From Porodaedalea pini (Eukaryota > Basidiomycota > Agaricomycetes > Hymenochaetales > Hymenochaetaceae), in assembly GCA_002794775.1 (NCBI GenBank), contig NBAY01000035.1, positions 372,001 through 436,000 on the forward strand: DNA of 64,000 nt. Reading direction: 5' to 3'. Below the pieces are notes generated by a model. The model searched no databases and was not told the DNA's origin. It worked only from the letters and a program-made list of their open reading frames with translations. Position numbers and translations under genes: made by a program. Of the stretch, positions 1 through 12,800 are shown in pieces (the first letter of the stretch is position 1; every line of letters starts with the position of its first letter).

Positions 1-8
1 GTGCTCTG

Positions 9-698
9 ATGGTCGCAACACTGATAGAAATGACATCTACGATGCAGTCGGTCTTTGTAGCTTCTCTGGGCGCGACGTTCTTACAATACGTTCAGAGTGC
101 CATTACGGTGCGTCTGACAGGCTCATCTGGAAAAGGAATGGATGTCGTTACTAATGGTCTCCTCTTCATTTCTGTCTTCCTGTCGATCGGCACTACCTTG
201 TGCGTGGGATATGCAGTCGGGTTTTCCTCGGTGGATGTGTACACCATGCGTGTGAGCTATAAAGAGCTCGTGCGAAGGAGCTGGAGAATGGGGTTCGATT
301 TCGCCTCTTCAATGTTCAAGTTCAATGACTCAACCAGGCTCGAGCTCGAGAATGCTACCCGCATGCTCTGGTTCGGCAATCTTTCACAGCGCTCTCGGGC
401 CAGTTCGACGCCTCCTGACTCTGACACAAACCGAACCGATAACGTGGATGCTCGCGACGTTGTGCATCAATCGGCGACTTTTCTATCGACGATTATTGGA
501 TTGATGTCCTACTCCGTGGTCACTCTCCTCGCCGGGCTTCTGGTGTTTGCATGGGCAGAACAGCCGCGGGTCGTGTCGATCTTGCTTACGGCCGTACTAG
601 CGATTATTTTAGGGTTTGTTTTTCTGCCGATGGTGGTCACTGGCGAGATGGCGTATTATTTAGCAAGACAGGACATTAGAGAGAGCCTCCCACCCTGA
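9..698 (+). CDS. Multi-pass membrane protein, possibly 3' part of a larger gene
   Basis: An open frame of 229 codons runs to a TGA at 696-698. The product has about four hydrophobic segments (near residues 15-35, 45-70, 155-180 and 185-215). A polar loop between the first and second pairs is rich in Ser, Thr, Asp and Asn. This pattern suggests an integral membrane protein. The first Met lies only nine bases from the window edge, so the true start may be upstream and this may be the last exon. I do not recognise the family and see no catalytic motif. The next 1.2 kb holds no convincing continuation. Confidence 0.5.
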   Translation: MVATLIEMTSTMQSVFVASLGATFLQYVQSAITVRLTGSSGKGMDVVTNGLLFISVFLSIGTTLCVGYAVGFSSVDVYTMRVSYKELVRRSWRMGFDFASSMFKFNDSTRLELENATRMLWFGNLSQRSRASSTPPDSDTNRTDNVDARDVVHQSATFLSTIIGLMSYSVVTLLAGLLVFAWAEQPRVVSILLTAVLAIILGFVFLPMVVTGEMAYYLARQDIRESLPP

Positions 699-1939
699 GA
701 TCTTTAGAAGGCTATTGGGATTTGTTTGAACAGTTGAATGCTTGAAGAGTACTAAATATGTTGATGGAATGCGAAAGCCGAACACCAGATGTTGTGGATT
801 ATGAGGGAACTTTGGAAATCGGAGTTGTCTTACTCTTAGGATCAAGGGAAAATATATTTCGAAAAGGAGATCACGAGTGTGGGAATCGAACCTTTAACCG
901 TTGTCCGAATACGTACATACGCCTATCCTATTTGTTTTCACCTTTGCGTCTCTCTCTGAAAGGCTGTCTCCCTGCTTTTTTCTAAATACAGTGAGCTATT
1001 ATGGTTGTCTTTAAATTCCTACGCTCCTCTTGAACTTGGCTCTACGTATTCACTCGTCCTCAGAACAAAGTGGTGGCATGCGATCCTTGAAAGACATGCC
1101 TCTTCGCGAGTTCACCACTGACCAACTACCATGGCTGAACCAAATGCTCATCGCGTCCCTCTTACTTTCTGGCCCGTCTCTAAATAGAGTCTTTCTACGG
1201 GTCCTTGCTCAGTGGCTTGCATCGCTGTCAACTGCATTTACGAATCGGTGTGAGAGGGCCGTAAGTGCTCTTCACACTGCTTCGGGCATGGGGGCCGCAA
1301 GTGCCCACCACACTGCTTCAATGTCTGTGCCTTTGTCGATCATCGTGGATGGACAACATGGTGCAGCGTGGGCCGTACTCGACCTCCTCAAGACCCTTGT
1401 TGACATTATTGGGGACTCTGCATTTATATACGGTTACTCGTGGCAGGCGATACTGTATTGGCCAGGCCCGGCGGACGCTTCCATGCTCTGTGGACTATTC
1501 CATTCGTGTTTCGTCGCACACGGGTCATACAGTAGAAATCCTCATAATGCATATCTTCCGTAATGCATAGGATTTTGTCGGCGAAAAACCGGTCATATCA
1601 GCTAAGTTATCATGTCATGCTGCATAACCGCCGTAATGCTTTGGCTTGAAGTGGGAACCGAGTGTATGCATTATGAGAATTTCGACTGTAGATCCGTTCA
1701 ACCCGCGATCCAAGCTCAGACGTTAGACGACCGAAGCCTCGTTCGAAACATGCGCGCGGAGACTCGAAGCAACACTTCTTGGGGGTACTTGTCTGGAAAG
1801 TATATTGGCTTTGATGACTGAATCATGATGACGGAACAGGCCTGACAAACAAACTGCGAGTGTCTTCAACCTCACGCGACGTTCAACAAAACCAGTCGCG
1901 CATGAAGCCATGCATCGCCCCGACCTCTCTTCACCCGTT
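699..1939. other. Intergenic, no gene recognised
   Basis: Short open frames occur here but none has recognisable domains or a convincing splice pattern. The stretch at about 1024-1110 resembles sequence near 8638 and near 2815, so at least part of this interval belongs to an old dispersed repeat. Confidence 0.4.
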
Positions 1940-3400
1940 GTTTCTCATATGCTCAAGATGAAACTGAGCTCCCTGCACTGGCAAGTAATGTCATTTGTGC
2001 ATCGTTCGTTCTGTGCTTCCGCCCCGTAGGAACTGTGAGAACATGCCTCCGATATTTTTATAATGCTGCGGTACTCTGGGGAACAATACGAGGCTGTGGG
2101 TAATGTTGTTATTGGGAACATGCCGAAGACTACGTAGGTTCGTGGTGTTGCGCTGAGTCCTGGCGCACAATGGTTCTGCGAACTTCCATCTCTGGTTTGG
2201 ATGGTAATGCGCGAAGTATGTCCTATCATTAACATCATTGGATACGATGATCTCATATTGACCCACACAGATCGCGTTTACTCCTCTCCAGCTTCTGCGA
2301 TACGAGTGCTTGAAGCTCAGATTGGCGCATGGTCTGTATTGTCAAACCTCGGATGTACACAAAGCCGCGATGTGCAGGAGTTTCACAGGCGGTGCTAGTG
2401 CAGCGCTCACCGCACCGTTCAGTTTTCTCAAGGCGCGAACGATGCTCGATCTTTAGGTATCCCTCTGTACGCTCTGTGCATTTCCCCCCTGTTTTACAAT
2501 TCTGACTGTCTCTTTTTGTCACTCAGAAAATTTCGGCAACGATACTCTGTCGCTCTTTGTCCTCTTGAGAATATCTATACCAAGGAAGACATCAAAGTGC
2601 TCTTCGCACAAGCCGTGGAACACCGCAAGGGTGTCATTCTTTTTAGTGTGAGCAGAGTCTCATCGGCGTTTGAGCGATTGAGCAAGTATAACGTGATCTG
2701 CGTCGCTCATTAGACTCATACAGTGACTTTTTATGTCACATTTTCATCATCTTCCTCGGGCCTCTCCGCAACGTTTCGAACGATGATCCATGTTTGCTAT
2801 TGAGTTCCTCAGCCCAACTTGTCACCTCTCAAACTTTGCGCTGCGGAGTTACATCGTTCCGGAAGACAAGCGCTGATACGCGATTTAAAAAAGGCATTCC
2901 CCGTGTCTTGCATAATTCCGAACTTATCTTTCCTTTGCGGCATTTGACACGGGAATTTCTCGTCCAGCCGGATTTTGGACGGCGAGCGTCTACCACGCAT
3001 GCATCATGGTCTCGCGGGCTGCAAATTGCATTTCGTACCTTTTCTTGAGTGTTAGGCAGCGGGACTGACCAAAAGCCGAGCATCTATCAACTTGAAGCTT
3101 CGAAATTTGAATAGAAGCCCGTGGCTTTCGCTTTATGCTCGTTCTTCTCAGCCGAATACTAGTCTCTCCGCGGCACTCGCCAGATGAAACCACCTTGTTG
3201 ACACGGGCCTGGATTTTGAGTTCTCCCCTTTTCTCATCGGATACTTTCTGGCAAATATCTAAATCTGTCCCTCCACGCCTTAGACACCATAAGGATGATC
3301 CTCCAATCTGATGTGGAGTTCTGCATTGAAAGTGTTTCGGCATCCCTCAAAGAACTGGATCCTTTCTTATCTACCAATGACTGGCCACAACGCTCTTTTC
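1940..3400 (+). repeat. Old dispersed repeat, copy 1 (uninterrupted)
   Basis: This stretch has diverged partners elsewhere in the window. Bases about 1950-2470 align with the two flanks of the giant palindrome (27590-27815 on its left, 40427-40780 on its right); shared blocks include GGCTGTGGGTAATGT and GATACGATGATCTCAT. Bases about 2530-3400 align with about 8200-9165. No long frame is conserved between copies and I cannot name the class. Copy 1 matters because it shows the sequence without the palindrome. Confidence 0.6.
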
Positions 3401-5303
3401 AGCATCCGATGTCTCCATCTGTCTCGAAATCGGCACCAAGGCCTTCCCGCCTCCTCAGCTCAGCTCTCGATCAGTTAAGCGTCCAGGCCACATTAACGCA
3501 TCCACGATGTCGGTCTAGACCGAAACCTAGACCACCACGCCTCTGCTCGTGAATGCAATATCTTTAAAGCTGGTGATAAATGTCAATTCCGCTGAATGCC
3601 CTCGAGGGTGCTCTTCCTGTCAATCTGACGTGGGTTGATCTACTCTGAAACTCTGCGCAAAGACAATCTAAACGTCTCAATAACAAGCACGCTCAGCGTT
3701 ATTGTTGAGTACACTGACTTTTCATTTAGGTCAAAAAATGAAGCCAAGTAACCTGCTGCGCACGAAACAAAAGACAAGGATAATGGTAGAGCAGCGGCCT
3801 GGAATATTACTTGTACATGTCGACATTGAACAGCAATATGGTCTTTCCATTAGTTTTAAATTTGAGAAATGCGGGGCCTGCGTCCAACGTGAGCCAGTGC
3901 AGAGAAGGTGTCCACAATGATGTTAATTCACAGCAGATGCACGGTAGTCGCTGCACTTTCTTACAGATCTCTGAACGAGACGAGACGATAATTACCTAGC
4001 TACTTCCTTGGTCCTATTCCCTAGATGTGTTTCAATTTTCCTCCGAAACAATTTGCTAATAGTTACAAGAATTTGTTATCTTATGGAATGAGGAAATTCG
4101 TCAATAATAATAAGACGAGTAACACAACATTCATACGCTTACTTGATACATTGTGGCGTGAAGACAAGGAGAAGTGTGGACACAGGCGAAGAAAAGGGTA
4201 CATTGGTTTTAACGCCGGGCACTAGTAAAGTTACCATAGGAGCGAGAGGGTCATAGATACCACAAGCTCTGCACTCTTGATCCCCCATTCAATACTATGT
4301 GTGAGTAGATGAAATATAGACACGATTGAAACAGAATTTGGGGGAGCGAATTATGGGATTGGTGGATTGGCGAATACTTTTTGAATTCATCAGATGTCTC
4401 CTTATTTTCCTATTGACAGACTCTTGCCTTTTGGAGGTAGCAGATCAATTCAGCAGACGCCCAGCAGGGTACAACGATGTAGGAATCCACGAAGTCACGT
4501 CCAAGCATGGGAAGCTTCAGGCCAGGTCCTAGGTGAATATAACATCTCTTTCTGATGCAAAGTGCTTTTTTCATATCTCTTGCCTCATGTGGCAGAAACA
4601 CCACAATTGCGAGCAAAGATAAGAAAAACAAGGGGCATACCTTTTAAGTTTGTCATGCCATGACCAACACAAAACTCAGCAATCCCATCTTATTCGCTAA
4701 TGCACACTCCATTCACTCCATTCACTCCATTCTACCCCTCCCCTCCCACGTACACGACCTCTTGAAGCTCATTTTTCGGGGTGCTTTGGACCGTCAAATC
4801 TTAAGTACACACAAAACAGCTCTACATGAAAGCTTTGCAGGCAGTGTAGCTAAGGCAATCACTGCTCTCCCTGACATACTCGAGACACGAACAATGCTCG
4901 CTTATCTCTTTCACTAATGCTTCACTCCCCGGATGGTCCATGAAACCCTTTTTCGAGATGTCCACAACAACATCAGGAAAAACCTCCCACTCAGAAACCC
5001 TTAGAAAGTTATTAGAATTGTAGTAAATTGTAGAATCTTTGGAATGTTATGAGAATGCAGTCCAAAATTTAGAAAACTCGTAGAATTTCATGGAAAACTA
5101 TCCAAGTTTTGGAATTGAACAGAATCAGCAGCTTGAAATTTAGAATATGGATAGAAAAATGATACACCTCATAGATTCTATGGAATTTTGTAGAATAAAA
5201 AACTGATTGTGGAATTCATTAGATTCTGCCATGGCTTGACACAAGTGCAGGTACTAGATTGGCTTCTTGGACCTATACTGGGACCCATGAACTATCTGCA
5301 GAT
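3401..5303. other. Intergenic, low-complexity tracts
   Basis: I see no gene here. A short tandem repeat of the nonamer CATTCACTC lies at about 4708-4730. From about 4990 to 5225 the motif TAGAATT or GGAATT recurs many times with irregular spacing; a similar tract lies at 7964-8190. These tracts sit next to the fold-back element and the prolyl-tRNA synthetase relic. Confidence 0.4.
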
Positions 5304-5371
5304 TACAGTGTTTTTCATAAGTCTTGAGACATGTGAAGATCACAAAATTTGAGCACCTCAAAAACTTGTAA

Positions 5372-5972
5372 AATCCATATCTCACTCAATTCCTCACAAA
5401 AACTCTTCAAAAAAGTTGCTAAATTTATGTTTCAATGGTTTCTAAAATTTTTGTAAGCTTATAGGACAGAATATGGAATATTGAGGCTGCAGTAGTGAGA
5501 ATATGTGTTTTTCTAGTAAAACTCCTTCCCTGATTTTTCCTGAGCTCAATTTTGAAGCTAATGACATGAAACTTGTTGGAGAATGGTCTATATATTATAC
5601 TGTTGATGTCATGAGGGACAAACTAGAGTGAATGTCTCCTCTTGTCCTGTTTGACTGTTGTGCTGAAACTCTCAAACTCACCCAAATTTGCTTGACTCAG
5701 GCAGTTGTCAAAAAATGCCTGCATTGTTATAAGCCATCTATAATTTAATATACAATATAGATACCATTCTCCAACAAGTTTCATGTCATTAGCTTCAAAA
5801 TTGAGCTCAGGAAAAATCAGGGAAGGAGTTTTTCTAGAAAAACACCCATTCTCACTACTGCAGCCTCAATATTCCACCTTCTGTCCTCTAATCTCACATA
5901 AAGTTTAGAAACCATTGAAACATAAATTTAGCAACTTTTTTGAAGAGTTTTTGCGAAGAATTGAGTGAGATA
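5372..5972. mobile_element. Fold-back (long inverted repeat) element 1
   Basis: The arm at about 5372-5600 is repeated in inverted order at about 5740-5972; blocks such as GAGCTCAATTTTGAAGCTAA occur in one arm and as the reverse complement in the other. About 140 bp of unrelated sequence separates them. The left side extends weakly to about 5304, where the end sequence around TTTTCATAAGTC resembles the end of the fold-back element at 41282-42141. No coding capacity is visible. It is probably a non-autonomous DNA element. Confidence 0.7.
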
Positions 5973-6189
5973 TGATGTATTTTGTATTTGGAGGCACTTC
6001 AGATGACAAAAACTGCTAAGTCCAATTTCCCACACTTGGATGCGTCGTCCACAGAAGAGGTGTGGGAACTTGATCACATGTATGTTGGTTTTGACGCGAC
6101 ACGCCTTCACATCTGCTGCCACTCCAATATGTCTAGTGCCGACATCCTTACAGAACATCTGAAAAAAACCTCGATCACATCCACTGCAA

Positions 6190-7963
6190 CCATCACACAC
6201 GAAGTGGTAGCCTCGCCGGCCGCCTGGTGGGATGCACTCACTGCTGCAGGCAAGATGCCATCCAACTTCTGACCTTCAACTTATTAGAATGCTCATCTTC
6301 AAACCGAAGACCGTAAAGTCTGCCGCAACAGTTCCTGTTGTCGTCATTGCATGCATCGCCGGACCTGCTAAAATAATTTTATTGTGTTGGACAAGGACTC
6401 CCATGAGCCCAGTCTCTTTATCTGTCCACATGCATTATTAAAGTTCGTCCAGTTTCACTATTAGCACTTGACGCAAACACATTCCCAAAGGTTGTCACGG
6501 TCCTTGATGCATCACTCACATCATCAACTTCCCTCTTTGCCGTACATGCACTCGCCTCTGATCTTACTGTCTTCCTCCCTGGAACCAACATTGCTTCATA
6601 CTGGTGTGTCTCGAAATGGGGAGACCAAGCTTCACGAGGTAGATTTCATGGAACTCAAGGCCGAGGCTGTGGCGCCTGCTGTGCGCACTTCTGCAATTGC
6701 CGCCCAGGAAAAGGCAACGAAAGAGGAAGGGAGAATTGACGGTACGGTGAAGATTGCTATTGGCATGAAGAAAGGGTCGACTTCCCGGGTTGGTATACGA
6801 ACGTGCATTGATTGTTCTGTAATCCCTCACTTTGTGCTGACAAATATTATAGGCGCTGATCAAGGTCGGTATGACATGCGTCTTCAGAGGGAGCTCCGAG
6901 CTTGAGGAGCCCATAGCAATCCATCCGACTACAGAAACGGCCATGTATTCCTACTAAAGTACGGGAAATTCTCAATTTACATCGTCGTGTGTACGAGGTG
7001 CTGCTTACCGTACTCGTCATCACAGGCATCAAGTCGGACAAGGAGAAGTTTGCCGGTGGTTTCTACATGATGACCGGCCGTGGCATTCAAGCTGCAACAT
7101 CGCATTGCCTTGGCCAAGACTTCTCATGGCCAGAGATGTTCAACGTCGTGGTCTCAGACCTGGACGATCCGCAGGGTATGGGTCCGAATGGTGGCAATCA
7201 ATTCTGTGGCAGAACACGTGGAGCCTTAGCACACGCATGGTCGGAATCATGGTCATGATTCGTGGCGACAACCAGGGTCTTGTCCTCCCATCACACGTCG
7301 CTCGTTGTCCCCTGCAGTATTACCATGTGCACTAATAAGCAGGAGTTATACGACCGCTGTGAGGAGTTCGCGAAGATGCTCAGGAAAGCCAGTATCTGCA
7401 CGAAAGCGGACGTACGGGACGGCTACACTCCTGGCTACAAGTTCAACGACTGGAAACAGAAGGCGCGAAAATTCAATTATTCCTTATTTCTCGGTTTTCC
7501 TGTGGTCTTACAGATGGCTTTTTGTCCAGGTGTTCCACTTTGCCTTGAACTCAGTCCGGTTGATATCCAGAAGAAGCAAACACTTTCTGTGCGACGTGAT
7601 ACGGGCTTGAAGGAGACTGCCATACCTGTACTTCTCAAGACTATCCAACAGGAGATGTTTGAGCACGCGAAGGCAAGGTACATGTCTTGCCTGCGCGTCA
7701 TGCCAATGGGACGATCTTGTGCTGACATTGCTTCATACTTGCGTGCTCTCAAAACCGGCGAGACCAAGCTTCACAAGGTAGATTTTGTGCAACTCAAGAC
7801 CGATGCTGCGGCGCGCCTTACGTCGTCGCATGTACAAAAGGAGGTGCTTGCCGTACCCGTCATCCTGGGCATCAAGTCTGAGAAGAAGTTCGCTGGTGGT
7901 CTGCACATGATGACTGTGAAAGGCTTCATTCCGACGACCGGCCGTGACATACTTTTAGTTTAG
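6190..7963 (+). pseudogene. Broken prolyl-tRNA synthetase copy, partly duplicated
   Basis: Fragments in several frames match eukaryotic-type cytosolic prolyl-tRNA synthetase, which charges tRNA-Pro. In order they are an N-terminal YbaK-like editing segment (about 6190-6700), a catalytic-core segment containing TSHCLGQ (about 6989-7150), a segment reading LSTR..GIMVMI.GDNQGLVLP in another frame (about 7200-7290), and the anticodon-binding segment GYTPGYKFNDW...RRDTG (7340-7640). After these come second copies of an upstream linker (KTGETKLHKVDF) and of FAGGLHMMT from the core (7730-7963). The order and repetition show a scrambled or tandemly duplicated relic with several frameshifts. It cannot make an enzyme; the functional gene must lie elsewhere. 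Confidence 0.75.
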
Positions 7964-8199
7964 AATTTGTTTAAATACACTCAATTGCCACAAGGATCCG
8001 TAAGAAAATGATTGAAAAGTTTGGAATGCAGTAAGAATGTGAATAAAAATGTGTAGAAAGGTATTGGAAATTAGTCAAATTAGTCAAATCTGGAACGATG
8101 CTTGGGAATCGTGTGGAATCGGAATACCTCTGAATTGGCTGGAATTGCTCAAATATTCCAGCTGATTCCAGGGATTCCAGGGATTCCGACCAGGAGGTT
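7964..8199. other. AT-rich tract with recurring GGAAT motifs
   Basis: Short words such as GGAAT, GGATTCC and TAGTCAAA recur at irregular spacing. This resembles the tract at 4990-5225. No gene is visible. Confidence 0.35.
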
Positions 8200-9165
8200 T
8201 TTCCTGATGAAATACTCTGTCGATCTTTTCCGGCTCCAAAGATACCCACGTCAAGGAAGGCATAAAGGTGCTCTTTGCAGGTGTCGTGTGCTGTGGATCT
8301 GTTCGGGAAGGGGGAGGGGGGAAGTGCATTTCTTGGAGTGTACAAATGGAGAATGCAGAGTTTCAGGGGCGTCAATAAGTGCTTTCCTGACTAAGTTGAT
8401 ATGTTTTACTCTACTCGTTCATCTGCTTGCTTGAGTGAAAGAAGCTTGTCTTATTTTTAATTGTGCACCTCTGCTGTTTTCCTCAGGTCGCTCGATAATG
8501 TATTGAAGGAATCCTGTATCGGCCTTGGCATTCCTCCCAGCGACTGTGAGGCAAATACTGATGCTCTGATTCTTTGCAGATAGAGCAGGCTGTTGGGTTT
8601 ATCTTTGAATCTTCACCCCATTTTGCCCCCTCTCGTCATTGAACCTCGCACTGCGCATTCACTCGTTCCAGAGACAAAAACGCTGATGTGCAATTTACGA
8701 AAGGTATGCCTTGTGGTTTACATGCTTCAACTTGTTCTTATCTTCCCTTCCCTTGTGACACTAGATGTGGGGACTTCATCTACTTTTGAAAGGTCAGTGT
8801 CTACTGCACATATTTTAGTATGCCTCATGGTCTTTCAAATTGTGTTTATTATCTTTTCTTGGGCGTTAGGTAGTGGAACCGATCAATGACTGAGCGTCTA
8901 ACTCAAGTACCAACTCGAGGCTGCGAGTTTTGAATAGGATCCCCATGGCTTTCATTTTCAGCTTTCAGCTCACTTTTCTTGATCACTGTTTTTGTGGTAC
9001 TCACGGGATGAATCAGCTGCTTGACACATGTTTGGATCCTGAGTTATCTCCTTTTCCCGCTGTCTGCTGTTTGGCTGACGGTTTGAGTGTGTCTCTGTAC
9101 CCCTTAGGCATTGAAAAGGCTTTCCTCTAATCAGCTGTGAGGTTCTGCATTGCTGGAGGTACTGG
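8200..9165 (+). repeat. Old dispersed repeat, second copy of its 3' part
   Basis: Blocks such as CAAGGAAGGCATAAAGGTGC (8252-8271) and the sequence around CATTCACTCGTTCC (8658) match diverged blocks in the same order at about 2580-3350. The copies differ by many substitutions and small indels, so the duplication is old. No frame is convincingly conserved between them. Confidence 0.5.
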
Positions 9166-9773
9166 ATTAATATACAGGAGTACTGATGTGAAGCCGCGTG
9201 GTCACTCTGGATTCTATTTGTACGTTCAGACAATGTTTTTGATAAATTCGATGACAAGTTAGTCACAGAAGGATGAGGGAAGATTTCGAGTCCCTGTGGT
9301 CACGGTTTAGAGGCACGCGCAGGCTGGACAAATGCTCGAAGACTCCTCCTTCTTTTGTCTATTAAAATTTGTCCTCAAGCAGTTGAACCCTTGGAGTCCT
9401 CCTCATGTCTACCATTCTCCTTCCCTCCTCTCTGTTCCCGCTCCCGCTCTCTTCCCATCATTCCTCGTGCCATGCCATACAAGAACCTTGTCACGAGCAG
9501 CTCTGTGCCTCCATCTATCTATATGGGAACTCTCAGTCTCTCAAAGAACTTCCTAAGTTATGCATAGAAGGGACTGTCAGATGCATGGACAATCTGTGAT
9601 ATATCACTCTGGGTCTAATTCTAGGCATCGGTCATGTATAAGCTCTAGAAAACATGACATCGTTATTGTTCTGAATGCAGAACTAGGGCTGCGCTCTTTT
9701 CCACGATCTATTCTATCGCATCCTATGGTGATGCTCCAATATTTATATTGTTATATTGTTTATGGGCTGTACT
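9166..9773. other. Upstream region of the 9864 gene
   Basis: No gene is recognised here. It contains C/T-rich runs around 9410-9480 and sits directly upstream of the TATA-like box of the next gene. Confidence 0.3.
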
Positions 9774-9779
9774 ATAAAG
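9774..9779 (+). promoter_or_regulatory. TATA-like box
   Basis: TATAAA lies 85-90 bp upstream of the ATG at 9864 and is followed by a C/T-rich stretch (about 9785-9830), a common layout of fungal core promoters. Confidence 0.5.
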
Positions 9780-9863
9780 TAAGCTCGATCCTCTCCCATT
9801 CTCTTCACTCAACTCACTCTTGTCTCACAAAAACACTTTTCAAAAATAGTCCCTCCATTGACG

Positions 9864-12800
9864 ATGTTTTCAGACAACTGTGCTGAGGACATCACATCCT
9901 ATGTCAATGGCCAGCTGCGTCAGTTGCACGAGAAAGCAAAGGCCGAGTCCTCTGAGAGAACGGACGTAAAGTATCTTGCCGAGTTCAGTAACTCCGAAAA
10001 GCACTCGCACACGGACACGGACCCCGAGTTCTCTGCAACATTTGGTTGTCCATGTGTCAAGTTCATCTGTAATCATGAAATTGTGCTCTTCCTGCATATC
10101 CTCGGGGGACGCCTCTACTACAGCAAGGCGATGCAGGAACCGTAAGTCCTATCGTGTCTTTCCCAACTTGTCTTTTACTTTCTGGCTACTTCAATGTAGA
10201 GAGCCTCGTGAGACAATCGAGGACTGCAAGCTCGCGTTCCGTATTCCTCTCACTCGTACGTCTGAGAATCCCGCACCCCCGGATGTCGATAGTGCTGGAT
10301 ATCATAGGACAGTCCTTGTCCTGAACTTGGAATGCAAGTTGTAACTGTTTCTTCATTCACACTCTGCCTGATAAGTTTGCAGCTGCTGTTTTCTTACTCA
10401 AGCACTCCAATTTTACAAAATTCACCTCCAACTTCTACAAGAGCGCCTTTGACATGAAGGAGCGCAAGGACCTAACACACTGTCTGAAGAATTCCTATTT
10501 CCCGATGCTGAAGCACGCACTTGTGCACGAAAAGCTCTTCTGGCTGCCGGACTCCGAGAACGGGCAGAAGCAACTCGACTACTCGTTTATCCACCCGTAT
10601 CCGCTTGCGACGGACATGCTTTTCAACGTGCATGTCAAGGACATCAATGACTACCTCCGGAGCGAGCCAAAGCTCCAGATGGTGGTTTCTGCCAGCATGC
10701 ATGGTGTTCAGCACAGCACTATCACGCATAGCTTTGAGCCATTGTCAGAGGGCAATGACAACGGTATGCATATGAGTCTATCCTTTTTTGGCTCGCTGCA
10801 CATCCAGTGCCTGTGCAAGCGTGAAATCATACTTTACTTCAACATTCAAGGCAGCGATGTTGACTTCGGAGCGTCTGGCGGGTAAGTATACCGCTCGTCC
10901 TGTGCAGCTCTAGCTCTGACTCAAGAAATCTATCAGACCGCAGCAGCAGACAAGCTTGGAGTGGAAGATAGCCTTCGCTGTTGTAGTTCTCTATGAAGAG
11001 GACGAGAAAGGATCAACAAAGATTATCAAGGCTGATCAGACTATTAAGTGTTGAGCTCCCAAACATTTTTCTTTAACCTGATGTTTTCGTGCAGCTGCAG
11101 CACGATTCTGCAAGCATCTCTCTAACTTTGGCGAGCATCAAGACAAGAAATTGCATCACGACATGAAATTGCTAGAGCGCATCAAGAAGGCCGTTGTCAT
11201 TCAGATTGAGACCAAGTACCGTAACATCCTCAAAGGGACGACATACATATATTGCTCAACTCAAGATGGCGCTGTGGATCCTGTCGAAAGTCCCAACAGC
11301 CCTCCTGATGACAATGTTGACAGGTATGACTGCATGTGCCCAAACAAAGAGTCATGTGGACACACGGGTGGCATCCGCTGGGGCGTCATCTGGAGGCGTA
11401 TCCTGACGGAGACACACACAGGTGAAGTCAACCTCATCACAGCATTGACGCAGCGCTTGATCAACGCGAACTTAGAGGCGCTTTGGGAATCCGATTGCCA
11501 GTTCGCTCATTTATCTGACAAGGAGGCGGCAGGAGCATGGAAGAGCAGCGATTTTGAGTCCCAAGCATGTCTTGCATACTTCAGGGTCATGCAGCCTGAA
11601 AGGGAGGGAATGATCAGCTACACAGCGACATTCCACCTGAGTGCACCTAAAGTAAAGCTTGTCTCGAAGGACCTGCAAACCGTCATTCTCTATTTGAATA
11701 TCTCCAAAGGCTCACTGAAGATCTCGGGTTCTGAGAAGAGCCTTCAGCGAGGGTGCGCAGCCTTTACGCTATACTCAAACTCGAACGGTCTAACTCGTAT
11801 TCACATTGCTCTGGTACTGGTGACTTCTCCAGGCACCTTGCATACAAGGTCAAACTCAAGACTATTGATTCCAAGGAGGGTACAGGTTTCAACAAGTCGA
11901 CAGGCTGCAAACAGCTCGTCCTTTCTCTGGAATGTAAGTATGGATCCAACTCTGTATTGATGTGCTTAAAGTCATTGACATGTTTGATCTTGATAGCTGC
12001 CACTCTTGACTGGGGCCAGTCATTGGTCCCTGATTTCCATGGTCCTGACTACAGTAAGCACCGTGACGACCTCGCTGACTACATTGGAAAGCAATATTTC
12101 CTTGATTTCATGCACGCCAACTACCATGTCATCTGCACGATGCCGCAGGGCGTTTCTGATGCTTCTGACCGCTGCCATGCATTTATCTCGCTTCCATTCA
12201 AAACAATTCCCTTCAATTATGAGTCGGATACACGACACCCCAAGCTCTCTGACGAGCGTCGTCTCGCAATCTCAGGGTGTGATGCAATCGTTATCTTGGG
12301 GGTGACATCTGATTGACCGCTTCTGCCTGACTCTTTTCCGGGCTGACAAAACTGGATATGTGGCTTCGGTAAAGAGGTCCCACTCAGCATGGTGTATCTC
12401 TCGTGCAGGTTTTTCCTTGACGATGTCCTCAAGAAGCTTGAGCGCATCAATTGTGTGACAACAATTGTGCCGATTCTCTCGGACATTAGGAACGATCAAT
12501 GGGTCTTTGAGCTGGCATCGTGGAATGTGGATGCCAATTGCAGTTGGAATGAAACTGTGAAGAAGGACAACGTTGACAGTCTCGAGTTCAAATGGACGCA
12601 CAACGAGGAATTGATCCGTACGTGCGATAACGATCTCTACAACAAAGACAGTTATACGATTGGCTGTAAGCGGCTCATGTCATCCAAAATGAAATTCTCT
12701 AATGATTGTATAACTAGGCTCGACCCACAATATCTTCTCAGTCCCGACGAGCCATGATGGTAAATCTGTTATTCATTTGCAGGGCAAGGTAGACATGCGT

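Noticed and set aside
880..985. tRNA-like sequence on the minus strand (GGTTCGATTCCC B-box match)
   Set aside because: The T stem does not pair and no A-box, anticodon arm or acceptor stem could be found.
1030..1563. 177-codon plus-strand frame as a gene
   Set aside because: It starts with a non-ATG codon, has no recognisable domain, and its beginning belongs to the dispersed repeat.
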